Below are positions 16,303 to 25,993 of a DNA stretch of 64,000 bases, piece after piece. The position numbers and the translations under genes were made by a program. Source of the stretch: Maricaulis maris MCS10 (GTDB taxonomy: Bacteria > Pseudomonadota > Alphaproteobacteria > Caulobacterales > Maricaulaceae); assembly GCF_000014745.1 (NCBI RefSeq), contig NC_008347.1, forward strand, positions 372,001 to 436,000. The letters are read 5' to 3'. Positions within the stretch are counted from its first letter, which is position 1. Every line of letters begins with the position of its first letter. The notes below the pieces were generated by a model. The model ran no database searches, had not been told where the DNA came from, and saw only the letters and a list, made by a program, of their open reading frames with translations.

Positions 16303-17295
16303 TCAGGCCGGGCCGGAGGCATTGTCTTGCGCGTAGAGTGCTTCCAGCGTTGCGACGACCGGGTCGCGAACGATCTGGGCAGCGCTGAAATGGAAGACGC
16401 GGGCAATATCGGACCCTTCGACCAGGTCGATCAGGTGGGCGAGGCCGGACGGGCCTTCATCCTTCAGCTCGACATGGCTCGGATCACCGGTCAGCACGAT
16501 GCGGGAATTCTGACCGAGGCGGGTGACCGCCATCCGGGTCCTTTGAATATTCATGTTCTGCGCTTCGTCGACGATGACATAGGCATTCTGGAAAGTCCGG
16601 CCGCGCATCCGCCCGACCGGCATGATTTCGAGCCGGCGGGCCTCCTGCAACCGTTTCAGCTCTTCCGGGCCGACCAGGTCGGTGAGCTCGTCCTCGATGG
16701 CGGCGAACTGGCCGTCATAAGCGGTATCCGTCCGTGTCTGCGCCGTGACCACTTCACCGCGCTCGAAGACATGCGGGCGGGCGATGACGAGATGACGGAA
16801 TTTGCCGTCTTCCAGCAGGTTGAGGCCGGCAGCGAGCGCCAGATGGGTCTTGCCGGTCCCGGTCGGTCCGGCGCCAATGACGACTGGCGGTGACTTGGCC
16901 AGCAGCGCGCTCATGAAGGCGTGCTGCATGACGGTTTTGGGTCGCACGGCATTGCGCAGACCGGGCACACGGAAGGCCAGGCCGCGTTCCAGGGCCTGTC
17001 GCAGGCTGGCTGCAATGGCGTCGGCTGCCCAGATATGGTCCGGCGAGGCGCCGTCCTGACTGGCTTCGGCGGCGGTCTGCACGACTTCCTGCAGCATCTG
17101 GACCGCCGCCTCGTCGCCGGCCAGATCCAGACGGTTTCCGGTCAGGTGCAGGGTCGCATGATAGGGGGCCAGCTCGGGCACGAGCCGGGCCAGTACTTCA
17201 GCGCCCGCTGACCGGATCTGCCCGGCGAAGGCGTTGGACAGGTCCAGCGAGGCGCGGAACGTCTGGTCAGGGTCGGTGGTCGGTCTTGTGGTCAT
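16303..17295 (-). CDS. PhoH family ATPase
   Basis: A 330-residue PhoH-type P-loop protein. Walker A GPTGTGKT is at residues 143-150, and the Walker B region VIVDEAQNMN comes near residue 245, with the typical RMRGRTFQNAYVIVDEAQ context. An N-terminal nucleic-acid-binding-like region precedes the ATPase. ATG 17295 follows GGTGAG and begins just after the stop of the TolB-like gene (17300); an ATG at 17307 is an alternative. PhoH proteins are linked to RNA metabolism and phosphate stress, often beside ybeY, which is not here. Its place in an envelope-protein operon is unusual. Confidence 0.9.
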   Translation of the reverse strand: MTTRPTTDPDQTFRASLDLSNAFAGQIRSAGAEVLARLVPELAPYHATLHLTGNRLDLAGDEAAVQMLQEVVQTAAEASQDGASPDHIWAADAIAASLRQALERGLAFRVPGLRNAVRPKTVMQHAFMSALLAKSPPVVIGAGPTGTGKTHLALAAGLNLLEDGKFRHLVIARPHVFERGEVVTAQTRTDTAYDGQFAAIEDELTDLVGPEELKRLQEARRLEIMPVGRMRGRTFQNAYVIVDEAQNMNIQRTRMAVTRLGQNSRIVLTGDPSHVELKDEGPSGLAHLIDLVEGSDIARVFHFSAAQIVRDPVVATLEALYAQDNASGPA

Positions 17296-17299
17296 TGTC

Positions 17300-19126
17300 T
17301 CACCCATCTTTCAGCGCGAATTCGAGACCGAAGAGCGGTGGCCAGGGGAAGCCGGCCGCCTCCATCTGGGCCTGAAAATTCGGCGTGGCTTCGATATCGA
17401 ACGGGGCCCCGCACTTGCAGCCCACGACGGCCAGCATCAGCGGCAGACCGCGGGTGGGGCGGGCGTCGATCAGTGCAGCCGCGGCGTTGGCGCCCTCCCG
17501 GTTGCCGATCAGCGCATTGACTATGAGGCGGGTGCCAAGCGGCAGATCGGGATCGGCCAAGGCTTCCGCGGCGAGCCGGTTGGCGGTTTCGCCGTCATTG
17601 AAATAGGACGCCTGGGAAATCTCGAAGAGGCGTACGCTGACCGGATCCTCTTCACGCCAGGCAGCAAGATCAGCCTCGCTGGTGCGGCGACCGAGAGCTA
17701 GATTCAGGTTGGGTCGAAGGAAGGCGTTCACATAATTGTTGGCTTCCAGAAATTCGACATGCGCCACCGCTTCCTCCGCGCGTCCGGCGTGCATCATGAT
17801 GGTCGCCGTCAGCAACCGGGTCTGGTGAGCCAGCGGATCGCATCGCAGATGTCGGAGATCATTGTCGATAAAGTCGTCGAACCGGCTGGCCAGCAAGGCC
17901 AGATTGGTTGCCCAGTTACTGTCCAGGCAGCGCGTCTGGTCGAAGATCTGGTCGGTGACCTCGGCTGCGTCGGTCCAGTCGTCGGAGAAGAAGATCTGCT
18001 CGCCGCGAGCCAGCAACAATCGATCCGGATCGTCGGCATTGGCATTGGCCGCTGCGATCAGGCGTTCAGCCTCGGCAGCGAGCGCGGCGTACTCCGCTGC
18101 CTGGAAGGTGCCGGGTTCGACCAGCAGCTCCACCATCGCGTGGGCGTAATAGTCGCCTTGAAGCAGGTAGGCCTGGGACAGGGTGGGATCGAGCTCGGTG
18201 GCCCGCTCGAAATAGGGTTCCGCCTCGATCATGCGGGACGCGTCAATAAAGTGATGTCGGGCCATGATTTCATAGCCGCGCTGATAGGCGATGAAGGCCT
18301 CGACATTGCCACTGCCGGACTGCCGCAACCGCTCGCGCAAGCGGTCGTCCAGCGCCACGCCCATCAAGGCGGCGATATTCTCGGCGATGTCTTCCTGGAT
18401 GCCGAACACATCGTCCAGCACCCGGTCATAGGTGCCCGACCACAAATGCACATCATCCGAGGCGCGTATCAGCTGCACGGTCACGCGCACCTGGTTGCCC
18501 GAGCGCCGCACGGACCCTTCGACGACATGGGCGACACCGAGTTGGGCCGCGATCTCGCCGATCGAGGGCAGGTCGTCCCCACGAAACTGGAAAGCCGAGG
18601 TGCGTGACGTCACCAGCAGGTCGGGCAGAGCGGCCAGCGAGTTGAGGATTTCCTCGGTCAGCCCGTCGGCGAAGAAACGGTCTTCCTCCGCGGTCGAGAA
18701 GGCGGCAAAGGGAATAACCGCGACCGAGCGGGCGTCGAGCGGCACGGTCGCTGGTGCGGCGGCTGTCGGGGCCTGTCGGGACGGCATGAATTGCGACCCG
18801 ACGACCAGTGCGGCGACCAGTGCCAGCCCGCCCAGTATGGCGAAATCGATCCGGCGACCGGTCTGCGGCGCAATACTTTCGCCCTCCGGCACGGCGGCGG
18901 TCGGGCGCATGCCCTCCGGCGTCATCTCGAACGCCCAGGCCAGCAGCAGCGCGACGGGCAATCCCAGTGCCAACAGGACGATGACCAGCGTATCGGTCCA
19001 GCCGGGCAGGTTCAGCGGCGCCTCGATGAGTGTCGTCACCTGGATCAGCAGCCAGCCGACCACCAGATAGGCGGCGGCGACGCGGAACACATTGCGACGG
19101 CGGAGTTCTGTGAGGAATTGGTTCAT
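17300..19126 (-). CDS. TolB-like/TPR membrane protein 1, 608 aa
   Basis: N-terminus MNQFLTELRRRNVFRVAAAY leads into two membrane helices (about residues 13-32 and 40-64), then a third at about 95-112. A TolB-like/FlgO-type domain follows (RSVAVIPFAAFS, FFADGLTEEILNSLAALPDL, HVVEGSVRRSGNQVRVTVQL), then TPR-like helical repeats to the C-terminus. ATG 19126 overlaps the stop of the next TolB-like gene by 4 bases. Such proteins are common in caulobacterial and sphingomonad genomes and are poorly characterised; the TolB-like part probably faces the periplasm. It lacks the C-terminal RPxGxDDFxC motif of its two paralogues. Confidence 0.85.
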   Translation of the reverse strand: MNQFLTELRRRNVFRVAAAYLVVGWLLIQVTTLIEAPLNLPGWTDTLVIVLLALGLPVALLLAWAFEMTPEGMRPTAAVPEGESIAPQTGRRIDFAILGGLALVAALVVGSQFMPSRQAPTAAAPATVPLDARSVAVIPFAAFSTAEEDRFFADGLTEEILNSLAALPDLLVTSRTSAFQFRGDDLPSIGEIAAQLGVAHVVEGSVRRSGNQVRVTVQLIRASDDVHLWSGTYDRVLDDVFGIQEDIAENIAALMGVALDDRLRERLRQSGSGNVEAFIAYQRGYEIMARHHFIDASRMIEAEPYFERATELDPTLSQAYLLQGDYYAHAMVELLVEPGTFQAAEYAALAAEAERLIAAANANADDPDRLLLARGEQIFFSDDWTDAAEVTDQIFDQTRCLDSNWATNLALLASRFDDFIDNDLRHLRCDPLAHQTRLLTATIMMHAGRAEEAVAHVEFLEANNYVNAFLRPNLNLALGRRTSEADLAAWREEDPVSVRLFEISQASYFNDGETANRLAAEALADPDLPLGTRLIVNALIGNREGANAAAALIDARPTRGLPLMLAVVGCKCGAPFDIEATPNFQAQMEAAGFPWPPLFGLEFALKDG

Positions 19127-20970
19127 GGCAGGTCGGGATCCTCGATCCAGCCGCATTCGAAATCGTCTGCGCCAATCGGGCGGCATTGCGGGGGAAAGCC
19201 GTTGGCCCGCCAGTAAGCCGGGAGGCCCAAGTCGATGAGGACCTGTCGCCGCGTGATCTGAAATCTGTCACGGGTTGCGGTCCGGAAGCGCTCCGGTACG
19301 AGCGGACTCCACACTTCCGCGTGACTGTAAACCGTCTGGCCGGCGACCCAGAAGTCGAATACGACGCGCTGATAACCCTCCAGCGAGCCGTGCAGGGCGA
19401 CGTAGGACTGACGGCTCATCGCCTCCAGCTCGGCATCGGTCGCGTCGAGGTCGGTGTAGTAGCGATAGAGTGCTTCGGTCAGATGAGGCGTGTCTGCAAC
19501 CGCAGTCATATAGGCGATGAAATAGAGACCGGCCTGGTCGTTGCCCAGGGCGAAATAAGCCGGGGCTACGACGGACAAAAGGGACTCTTGCCCGGCCACC
19601 ATGCCCTCGGCAAACAGCTCTGTCGCGCGACGGGTGTTGCCGCGGTAGAGCTCGGCAAAGGCGAGATATCGCCGACAGATATGATAAGCCGGATCGATAT
19701 CCAGACAGGTCTGGTAGTCGGCCGCGGCGGCATCGAACTGTCCGACATTCAAAGATATGCCGCCGCGAAAATACCAGACGTTCGCGGTTTCCGGTTCGCG
19801 TTCGACCGCGGCATTGGCCTGCGCCATGGCGGCCTCCCAGTCAGCCGAGGCGGCGAGCAGGTTGGATCGGATCGAGTAGGGCAGTGCGAGGGCGGGGTTC
19901 AGTTCTGTAGCGCGGTCAGCCGCATCCTGGGCAAGGGCGATGAAGTCGCGGTCCATGTCCCGTGTGTCGATCCAGCTGGGTGTGACCGAATTGAAGGCGG
20001 CCAACAGCGCCCAGGCCCGGGCAAAGCGCGGGTCGACGGTGACCGCGCGTTCGAGCAGCGAGATGCCTTCCAGCACATTGTCCGAGGACCGGGCGAAGAA
20101 GATTGCCTGAGCCTGCAGGAACAGGTCATAGGCATCAAGATCGCCGGTGTCAGATTCGATGGCGACGCTTTCCAACCCGTCAAGATCCAGCGCTTGCGAG
20201 AGCGCCTGGACGATCTCGTTGGCAATATCATCCTGGATGGCGAAGACGTTCTCCGCGGTGAGCGGGCGGTCAAACGTGTCGGACCAGAGATGACGGTCGC
20301 CTTCGGAATCGATCAGCTGCGCGGTGATGCGAAGCTGGTCGCCGGACTTGCGTACCGAGCCCTCCACAACATGGCGGACATTCAAGGCGCGAGCGATATC
20401 CGGGATGCCCGTGGTGTCGCCGCGAAACTGGAAGGCAGAGGTGCGCGAGGCGACATGCAGCCCGTCGACCCGGGTCAGGACATTGAGGATTTCCTCGGCC
20501 ATGCCATCGCCGAAATAGGCCTGGTCACCCGCCGGCGAGAGGTCGGCGAAGGGCAGGACGGCGACCGAGGCATCGGCCGGCGCCTGAATTATGGCTTCAC
20601 CGGAGGAAGCTTCGATCGGGGCGGAATCCGGGCGGGTCACGAGCTGGAATCCGGTCATGGCGATCACAACAGCCAGCAGGCCGATGATGACGAAATCCGT
20701 TCCGCCGAGCGGGCGGAATCCGGTGGGGCTTTCGGCGGTTTGCGTCGGGCGCATGCCCTCCGGCGTCATCTCGAACGCCCACGCCAGCAGCAGCGCGACG
20801 GGTAGGCCAAGGGCCAGCAGGAAAAAGACGAGCGTGTCGGTCCAGTCGGGCAGGTGCAGAGCCGGTTTGGCGACCGAGGTCACCTGGATCAGCAACCAGC
20901 CGACCACCAGATAGGCGGCGGCGACGCGGAAGACATTGCGACGGCGAAGTTCTGTGAGGAAGGCGTTCAT
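19123..20970 (-). CDS. TolB-like/TPR membrane protein 2, 615 aa
   Basis: Paralogue of the neighbouring gene: MNAFLTELRRRNVFRVAAAY, three membrane helices, then a TolB-like domain (SVAVLPFADLSPAGDQAYFG, DGMAEEILNVLTRVDGLHVA, HVVEGSVRKSGDQLRITAQL) and TPR-type repeats from about residue 290. The C-terminus carries AYWRANGFPPQCRPIGADDF followed by a cysteine, shared with the paralogue at 22281-24098. ATG 20970 is the first residue of the conserved N-terminus; a longer reading to 21057 lacks similarity to the paralogues. It heads the long operon that runs down to the paralogue array. Confidence 0.85.
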   Translation of the reverse strand: MNAFLTELRRRNVFRVAAAYLVVGWLLIQVTSVAKPALHLPDWTDTLVFFLLALGLPVALLLAWAFEMTPEGMRPTQTAESPTGFRPLGGTDFVIIGLLAVVIAMTGFQLVTRPDSAPIEASSGEAIIQAPADASVAVLPFADLSPAGDQAYFGDGMAEEILNVLTRVDGLHVASRTSAFQFRGDTTGIPDIARALNVRHVVEGSVRKSGDQLRITAQLIDSEGDRHLWSDTFDRPLTAENVFAIQDDIANEIVQALSQALDLDGLESVAIESDTGDLDAYDLFLQAQAIFFARSSDNVLEGISLLERAVTVDPRFARAWALLAAFNSVTPSWIDTRDMDRDFIALAQDAADRATELNPALALPYSIRSNLLAASADWEAAMAQANAAVEREPETANVWYFRGGISLNVGQFDAAAADYQTCLDIDPAYHICRRYLAFAELYRGNTRRATELFAEGMVAGQESLLSVVAPAYFALGNDQAGLYFIAYMTAVADTPHLTEALYRYYTDLDATDAELEAMSRQSYVALHGSLEGYQRVVFDFWVAGQTVYSHAEVWSPLVPERFRTATRDRFQITRRQVLIDLGLPAYWRANGFPPQCRPIGADDFECGWIEDPDLP

Positions 20971-21119
20971 GCGCCGCCCATCGCTTTCGCGACATCCAAT
21001 GCACTGGGCAAGCTGTTGATCATGATGGCGCAATCCCCCCTGGATTGAGCCGCACACTGCACCAAAACCCCTGATTACAAAAGCGGGACCACGATACTAG
21101 CCGTCCCGGATCGCAGGGC

Positions 21120-21147
21120 GGGCGCCCGTCAGGGCTGACGGACGCCC
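21120..21147 (-). terminator. Hairpin after the DUF4199 gene
   Basis: GGGCG (21120-21124) plus CCGTCA (21126-21131) pair with TGACGG (21136-21141) and CGCCC (21143-21147), with one mismatch and a 4-base loop. It lies between the DUF4199 stop and the next minus-strand gene. No T-run follows, so termination strength is uncertain. Confidence 0.45.
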
Positions 21148-21171
21148 GGTTTGCGCTCCCGAGCGGCCGGG

Positions 21172-21702
21172 TCAGGCGCGGTGCGGCAGGAGTTTGCGGT
21201 TGCGCAGCAGGGCGGCGGAGATCAGGCTGACCAGCACGCCGATCGGGAAGATCTCGATGAAGGTCATCGGCAGGCGGAACCACCAATTGCCATACATCTC
21301 CATCATGGCGGTCATCTCGTCGCGGAAGGCCGCCAGTTCCGCAGCGGTCGCGCCGGCGGCTTCGCGGGCGGCGATCTGGCCGCTGAGATAAGCCTCCATG
21401 AAGGCGCGGTCGGTGGCGTTGAAATAGATCTCCCAGGCGACGACGTAGAAAACACCGGCCAGGGCGGCAACGCCAAGGCCCAGCGCCAGGGCCGGCCAGA
21501 AACGGATCACCCCGCCCAGATTGATGTCGCGATGGCGTTTGATGGCGACGAAGATGATGGACAGCGACAGCAACATGCCCAGATAGCCGATGGCTTCCGA
21601 GCCAACGCCGTCGGACCCGGCCAGCAGCGTCATGCCGAGGATCAGGAAGAGGGCGACAAGGCTGCCGGCGATGCTGCCGAAAACGAGAATGATGCGGGTC
21701 AT
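21172..21702 (-). CDS. DUF4199-like membrane protein
   Basis: A 176-residue protein with four hydrophobic segments (about residues 3-26, 32-48, 65-90 and 145-165), separated by a hydrophilic stretch with an alanine/glutamate helix (REAAGATAAELAAFRDEMTA). It fits my recollection of DUF4199 proteins, small inner-membrane proteins of unknown role. ATG 21702 begins the first helix; a longer reading to 21840 would overlap the LuxR gene and is not supported. It is 103 bases downstream of the membrane-anchored LuxR gene and probably in the same operon. Confidence 0.72.
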   Translation of the reverse strand: MTRIILVFGSIAGSLVALFLILGMTLLAGSDGVGSEAIGYLGMLLSLSIIFVAIKRHRDINLGGVIRFWPALALGLGVAALAGVFYVVAWEIYFNATDRAFMEAYLSGQIAAREAAGATAAELAAFRDEMTAMMEMYGNWWFRLPMTFIEIFPIGVLVSLISAALLRNRKLLPHRA

Positions 21703-21805
21703 GATGTCGATATCGCCCGGTCGGGCGCCTCCTTGTTTGATGGACCGGTCCAGACTGCCGGTCCCGCGCCGGGCGTCGTCACCCCGATGGGTGATTGTGA
21801 CGAAA

Positions 21806-22300
21806 TCACCCGTTTGACCGGGCCTGGGGGGCGGTGGCATCGCCCGCCGCGGGGATCAGGCGCAGATCGCGCGCGGTCTCGATTGCCTGGATGCGGCTGG
21901 TGACGTCGAGCTTGTCGAACAGGCGGGCGATATGGGTCTTCACCGTGTTGGGCGAGACGCCAAGCGTGCGGGCGAGTTCCTTGTTGCTCTCACCGCTGAC
22001 CAGCGCCTCCAGCACGTCCAGTTCGCGCGGGGTGATGGCGAGGCTTTTCAGCGCCGCCTCATTGCGCACAAAGGGCGCCGGGGGCGCCTGGCGGGTGAGC
22101 CGCATCCCGACCCAGACGCCCAGCCCGGCGAAGGCGGCGCCGATCAGGCCGATCATGATTTCGAGCGGGATCGTCCGGGCCCAAAACCGGTATTGCAGCC
22201 ATTCCAGCGCGAAGGCCCCGAGCGCCAGCACGACGGCATAGAGGAGGGCGGGTCGCCAGACACCGCGTATGCCTGCAGGGTCAGTCACAGGTAAAGTCAT
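21806..22300 (-). CDS. Membrane-anchored LuxR-type regulator
   Basis: A 164-residue protein with two N-terminal hydrophobic helices (about residues 14-34 and 45-67) and a C-terminal LuxR helix-turn-helix (about residues 90-150: LAITPRELDVLEALVSGESN, then LGVSPNTVKTHIARLFDKLD). No receiver or ligand-binding domain lies between, so signalling must come through the membrane part or partners. ATG 22300 overlaps the end of the upstream TolB-like gene by 20 bases; GTG 22288 is an alternative. A DNA-binding protein fixed to the membrane beside TolB-like proteins suggests envelope-sensing control. Confidence 0.82.
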   Translation of the reverse strand: MTLPVTDPAGIRGVWRPALLYAVVLALGAFALEWLQYRFWARTIPLEIMIGLIGAAFAGLGVWVGMRLTRQAPPAPFVRNEAALKSLAITPRELDVLEALVSGESNKELARTLGVSPNTVKTHIARLFDKLDVTSRIQAIETARDLRLIPAAGDATAPQARSNG

Positions 22301-24098
22301 CAGCGCCGACCGGCCGGCAGATATCCGGGAAACCATGCTCGCGCCAATAGTCGAGCGTGCCGCTGGACCGGATCAATTGGTGGAAGGTCGGCGTCTGCCG
22401 GTAGCGTGACGCGATCGGCTGCCAGATCGACCCCGGCCAGACCGGAAGGTCTTCCGCGCCGAGCGGCATGAGCAAGAGCGATAACATCAAGGCGGGGTGG
22501 TCACGGTCGCCTGGCGGCATGTGGTCGAGCGCTTCGCGCAGCAGTTCTGAATGGTCGGCATCGGGGGTCTGATAGGCATCGTAAATATCCCCGACGCGCT
22601 GAAAGCCCGGCAATACCCAGGGATGATTGGCCGAAATCAGGAAGGCGAGCCGTTCGTCTTTCTCCGCCAGAACCGCGAAGTTGATCCAATTAGGGTTGCT
22701 CAGCCCGTTGGCCAGATTGGCCTCCATAGCCGCCAATGCTTCGTCCGTCCGGCCCATGACCGCCAAGGTGTCGTAGTAATTTTCGGCGCATGCTCCGTAC
22801 CGCGCCTCGATCTGCACGCAGGTCTGGAAGCTTGACAGCGCACCGTCCAGATCGCCGATAAAGAGCCGGCCCATGCCCAGCCAATTCTGGATTGTGGCGT
22901 CGTGGGGATTGAGCGCTGCCGCTCGATTCAGGTCCGTGAGAACCGAGCCAATGTCGCCCGGCTCGCGCTGGAATATCATCCGCTGCGATTGATGGCTGGC
23001 CCGAACCGCGATGGCAAGCGCATTGTCTGGATCCAGCGCCAGGGTTTGCCGGGCATAGCTTTCGGTCAGGGCCGCCTGGTCCACCCCGGCTTCGGGGCTA
23101 TAGCCATGGGACTCCCGCACATTTGAAATTGCTGCCCGCAAGGCCCAGGCTGCTGTGAAATCCGGCGACTGCCCGACGGCCTGCGCCAGCAGGTCGGCGG
23201 CGACGTCGAGATCGGTGCGGCGATGGAAAAGGTCGCGCGCCTGAAGATAGAGGTCATAGGCATCGACATTGTCCGTCAGCGGTGCGACCGCAATTTCGGG
23301 CGCTTGAATGTCCAGAACCTCGCTGAGGGCGCGGACGATGGCATTGGCGATCTCGTCCTGGATGGCGAACAGGTTTTCCGCCGTCAGCGACTGGTCATAG
23401 GTCTGGGACCACAAGTGCACATCGGTCCGGGCATCGATCAGCTGGGCGGTGATGCGGATCGTGTTTCCCGAACGACGGACAGACCCTTCCAGCACGTGGC
23501 GAACCCGCAGCCGTTCTGCGATCTCGGGCACGCCCATCGTATCACTGCGATACTGGAAGGCCGAGGTCCGCGAGGTGACGTCCAGCCCTTCGATCCGGAC
23601 CAGGACATTGAGGATCTCCTCGGAAATCCCGTCCGAGAAATATTGCTGGTCACCGGCCGGCGAGAGATCGAGAAAGGGCAGGACCGCGATCGAATTGTCA
23701 CTGGGGATGTCGTCGGCAATCGCGCCTGCGTCCGCTGTCGGCATTTCCGATTGGCCGGGCCGGGTCAGCATCTGGCTGCCTGCGATTACGGCGACGATGA
23801 CCAATGCGCCGATCAGCGCATAGTCGGGCATGCCCGCGGCCGGGACCTGGCTGGCCTCGTCCGCCGACCCGGTTCGCTTCAGCCCGTCCGGTGAGAGCTC
23901 GAACGCCCAGGCGATGAAGAGGATGACGGGAAAGCCGGCGAGCAACAGGACCAGGGCGAGGCTGTCGGCCCAACCGGGCAGGCCCGCAGCACCGCCGATG
24001 GTCGCGACGATCTGCATGATGAGCCAGGCGACGACCAGATAGGCCGCGGCCACGCGGAACACGCTGCGACGACGCAGTTCGGCAAGCAAATCCAACAT
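22281..24098 (-). CDS. TolB-like/TPR membrane protein 3, 605 aa
   Basis: Third paralogue: MLDLLAELRRRSVFRVAAAY, membrane helices at about residues 15-33, 43-66 and 92-108, a TolB-like domain (SIAVLPFLDLSPAGDQQYFS, DGISEEILNVLVRIEGLDVT, HVLEGSVRRSGNTIRITAQL), then TPR repeats. It ends with DYWREHGFPDICRPVGADDF and a cysteine, as in the protein at 19123-20970. It leads a separate operon with the LuxR and DUF4199 genes. Likely role: periplasm-facing assembly or sensing platform; not established. Confidence 0.85.
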   Translation of the reverse strand: MLDLLAELRRRSVFRVAAAYLVVAWLIMQIVATIGGAAGLPGWADSLALVLLLAGFPVILFIAWAFELSPDGLKRTGSADEASQVPAAGMPDYALIGALVIVAVIAGSQMLTRPGQSEMPTADAGAIADDIPSDNSIAVLPFLDLSPAGDQQYFSDGISEEILNVLVRIEGLDVTSRTSAFQYRSDTMGVPEIAERLRVRHVLEGSVRRSGNTIRITAQLIDARTDVHLWSQTYDQSLTAENLFAIQDEIANAIVRALSEVLDIQAPEIAVAPLTDNVDAYDLYLQARDLFHRRTDLDVAADLLAQAVGQSPDFTAAWALRAAISNVRESHGYSPEAGVDQAALTESYARQTLALDPDNALAIAVRASHQSQRMIFQREPGDIGSVLTDLNRAAALNPHDATIQNWLGMGRLFIGDLDGALSSFQTCVQIEARYGACAENYYDTLAVMGRTDEALAAMEANLANGLSNPNWINFAVLAEKDERLAFLISANHPWVLPGFQRVGDIYDAYQTPDADHSELLREALDHMPPGDRDHPALMLSLLLMPLGAEDLPVWPGSIWQPIASRYRQTPTFHQLIRSSGTLDYWREHGFPDICRPVGADDFTCD

Positions 24099-24194
24099 TT
24101 ATCCCGATTTCCCCCGGCGCTTGCGTCGCATCCTGACCATATTGCCCGATTAGGCAAGCAGATGCGGGATCCGGCCAAGCCGGAGCCTCGGGTC

Positions 24195-24224
24195 AAGAAA
24201 AAGCCCCGCCTGGGGAGGCGGGGC
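24195..24224 (-). terminator. Intrinsic terminator of the hpd operon
   Basis: On the minus strand, GCCCCGCC and GGCGGGGC (24217-24224 and 24203-24210) form a perfect 8-bp stem with a 6-base loop, followed by a T-rich run (complement of 24195-24202). It lies 34 bases after the VOC gene stop: a classic Rho-independent terminator. Confidence 0.85.
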
Positions 24225-24257
24225 GATAGTTCAAGGCAAGACTGCCGGGTTGGCGCG

Positions 24258-24791
24258 TCAGTCCTGCTCGTGGAGCCAGGCTGCGTGCTTGGGCGCGCGC
24301 TTGGTCTGGCTCCATTCCTCGATCATCGCCGGGGCGACGCGCTTGAGTTCGGCCATCTGCTCGTCAGTGCCGGTATTGGCGGCGAGTTCCAGACGGTGGC
24401 CATTCGGGTCGAAGAAATAGATCGACTTGAAGATGCCGTGATTGACCGGGCCGAGCACATCCAGGCCTTGTGCCTCGATATGGGCCTTGGAGGCCAGGAG
24501 CGCGTCCATGTCCTCGACTTCAAAGGCGATGTGCTGGACCCATTCCGGCGTATTCCCGTCGCGGCCCATTTCCGGCGAATTGGGCAGTTCGAAGAAGGCC
24601 AGGACATTGCCCATGCCGGCGTCCAGGAAGACGTGCATGTAGGGGTCCGGCGCCTTGGTCGAGGGGACTTCATTCTCGGCAATGGCGAGTTTGAAATCCA
24701 TGCCCATGACACGCTGGTAGAACTCGACCGTCTCTTTCGCGTCCTTGCAGCGATAGGCGACGTGGTGGATGCGCTTGATGTTGACGGACAT
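24258..24791 (-). CDS. VOC family (glyoxalase-like) protein next to HPPD
   Basis: A 177-residue vicinal-oxygen-chelate protein with two beta-alpha-beta-beta-beta modules. Metal ligands expected for a glyoxalase-like site are visible: H in RIHHVAYRC (near residue 10), E in FFELPN (near 68), H in QHIAFEVED (near 87) and E in HRLELAAN (near 135). It starts 9 bases after the hpd stop with AGGAGG upstream, so it is co-transcribed with HPPD and ends at a strong terminator. It may act on a tyrosine-pathway intermediate or detoxify a by-product; the reaction is unknown. Confidence 0.85.
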   Translation of the reverse strand: MSVNIKRIHHVAYRCKDAKETVEFYQRVMGMDFKLAIAENEVPSTKAPDPYMHVFLDAGMGNVLAFFELPNSPEMGRDGNTPEWVQHIAFEVEDMDALLASKAHIEAQGLDVLGPVNHGIFKSIYFFDPNGHRLELAANTGTDEQMAELKRVAPAMIEEWSQTKRAPKHAAWLHEQD

Positions 24792-24800
24792 GGCGTCCTC

Positions 24801-25880
24801 CTACTCGGCTGCGTTGATGACGCCGCGTTCGATCTGGTCGCGTTCGATGGATTCGAACAGGGCCTTGAAATTGCCCTCGCCGAAACCTTCGTCTTCCTTG
24901 CGCTGGATGAACTCGAAGAAGATCGGACCGATCGCCTTGCCGGAGAAGATCTGCAGCAGCAGGCGAGGCTGGCCGCCTTCGGTGGTGCCGTCGAGCAGGA
25001 TGCCGCGCTTCTTGAACTCTTCGGTCGGTTCGCCATGGCCCGGCAGACGATCTTCCAGCATTGCATAATAGGTTTCCGGCGGCGCGGTCATGAACTCGGT
25101 GCCGGCCTTTTTCAGGCGGTCCCAGCATTCAATGAGATTGTCGCAGGAGAAGGCGATGTGCTGGATGCCTTCGCCCTTGTACTCGCGCAGATATTCCTCG
25201 ATCTGGCCGACCGCGTCGGATTTCTCTTCATTCAGCGGGATGCGGATCAGGCCGTCCGGTGCCGTCATGGCGCGGGAGACCAGGCCGGTATATTCGCCCT
25301 TGATGTCGAAATAGCGGATTTCGCGGAAGTTGAAGAGGTCCTCGTAATACTTGGCCCAATAGTCCATCCGGCCCTTGTAGACATTGTGCGTCAGGTGATC
25401 GATCACGTTGAAGCCGCAGCCTTCGGGGTGGATGTCGACGCCGTCTAGATAGTTGAAGTCGATATCATAGATCGACTTGCCGTCCTCGAAACGGTCGATC
25501 AGGTAGACCGAGGCACCACCAATGCCCTTGACCGCCGGGATGACCAGCTCGGAGATGCCCGGCTCGGTCATGACCGGCTCGGCGCCGCGCTCGAGGCATT
25601 CGTCATAGGCCTGGGCCGCGTCCTTGACCCGGAAGCCCATGCCGCAGGCCGAGGGCCCATGTTCCTTGGCGAAGAAGGCGGCTTGAGTGTCTGGCTCGTA
25701 ATTGATCAGGAAATTGATCCCGCCCTGGCGCCACAGCTCGACATCCTTGGAGCGGTGATTGGCGATATGGGTGAAGCCCATGGCCTGGAAGACCGGCTCG
25801 ATCACGCCACGTTCCGGCGCAGTGAACTCAACAAACTCGAAACCGCAAAGTCCCATCGGGTTTTCAAACAGGTCGGCCAT
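24801..25880 (-). CDS. hpd: 4-hydroxyphenylpyruvate dioxygenase
   Basis: A 359-residue HPPD, which converts 4-hydroxyphenylpyruvate to homogentisate in tyrosine catabolism. The iron-binding triad is visible: H in [15 protein letters not shown] (near residue 160), H in [11 protein letters not shown] (near 240) and E in [11 protein letters not shown] (near 320). The length is normal for bacterial HPPD. ATG 25880 follows GGAGAC. It is divergent from a MarR regulator with a palindrome in the gap. The following homogentisate enzymes (HmgA, fumarylacetoacetase) are not in this window. Confidence 0.94.
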   Translation of the reverse strand: MADLFENPMGLCGFEFVEFTAPERGVIEPVFQAMGFTHIANHRSKDVELWRQGGINFLINYEPDTQAAFFAKEHGPSACGMGFRVKDAAQAYDECLERGAEPVMTEPGISELVIPAVKGIGGASVYLIDRFEDGKSIYDIDFNYLDGVDIHPEGCGFNVIDHLTHNVYKGRMDYWAKYYEDLFNFREIRYFDIKGEYTGLVSRAMTAPDGLIRIPLNEEKSDAVGQIEEYLREYKGEGIQHIAFSCDNLIECWDRLKKAGTEFMTAPPETYYAMLEDRLPGHGEPTEEFKKRGILLDGTTEGGQPRLLLQIFSGKAIGPIFFEFIQRKEDEGFGEGNFKALFESIERDQIERGVINAAE

Positions 25881-25993
25881 GTCTTGTCTCCAGCGAAGGT
25901 GAGGGGACGCCAGCGTGACGCGACCGGCGTCAAAGCGGCGGCGTGCCGTTGTCGATTGACCCCTTGATTACCTTGGTTGTTGCTATTGCGTCA

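Noticed and set aside
19186-20805. 539-codon plus-strand frame opposite TolB-like protein 2
   Set aside because: No similarity or ribosome site; the minus-strand gene matches two paralogues along its whole length.
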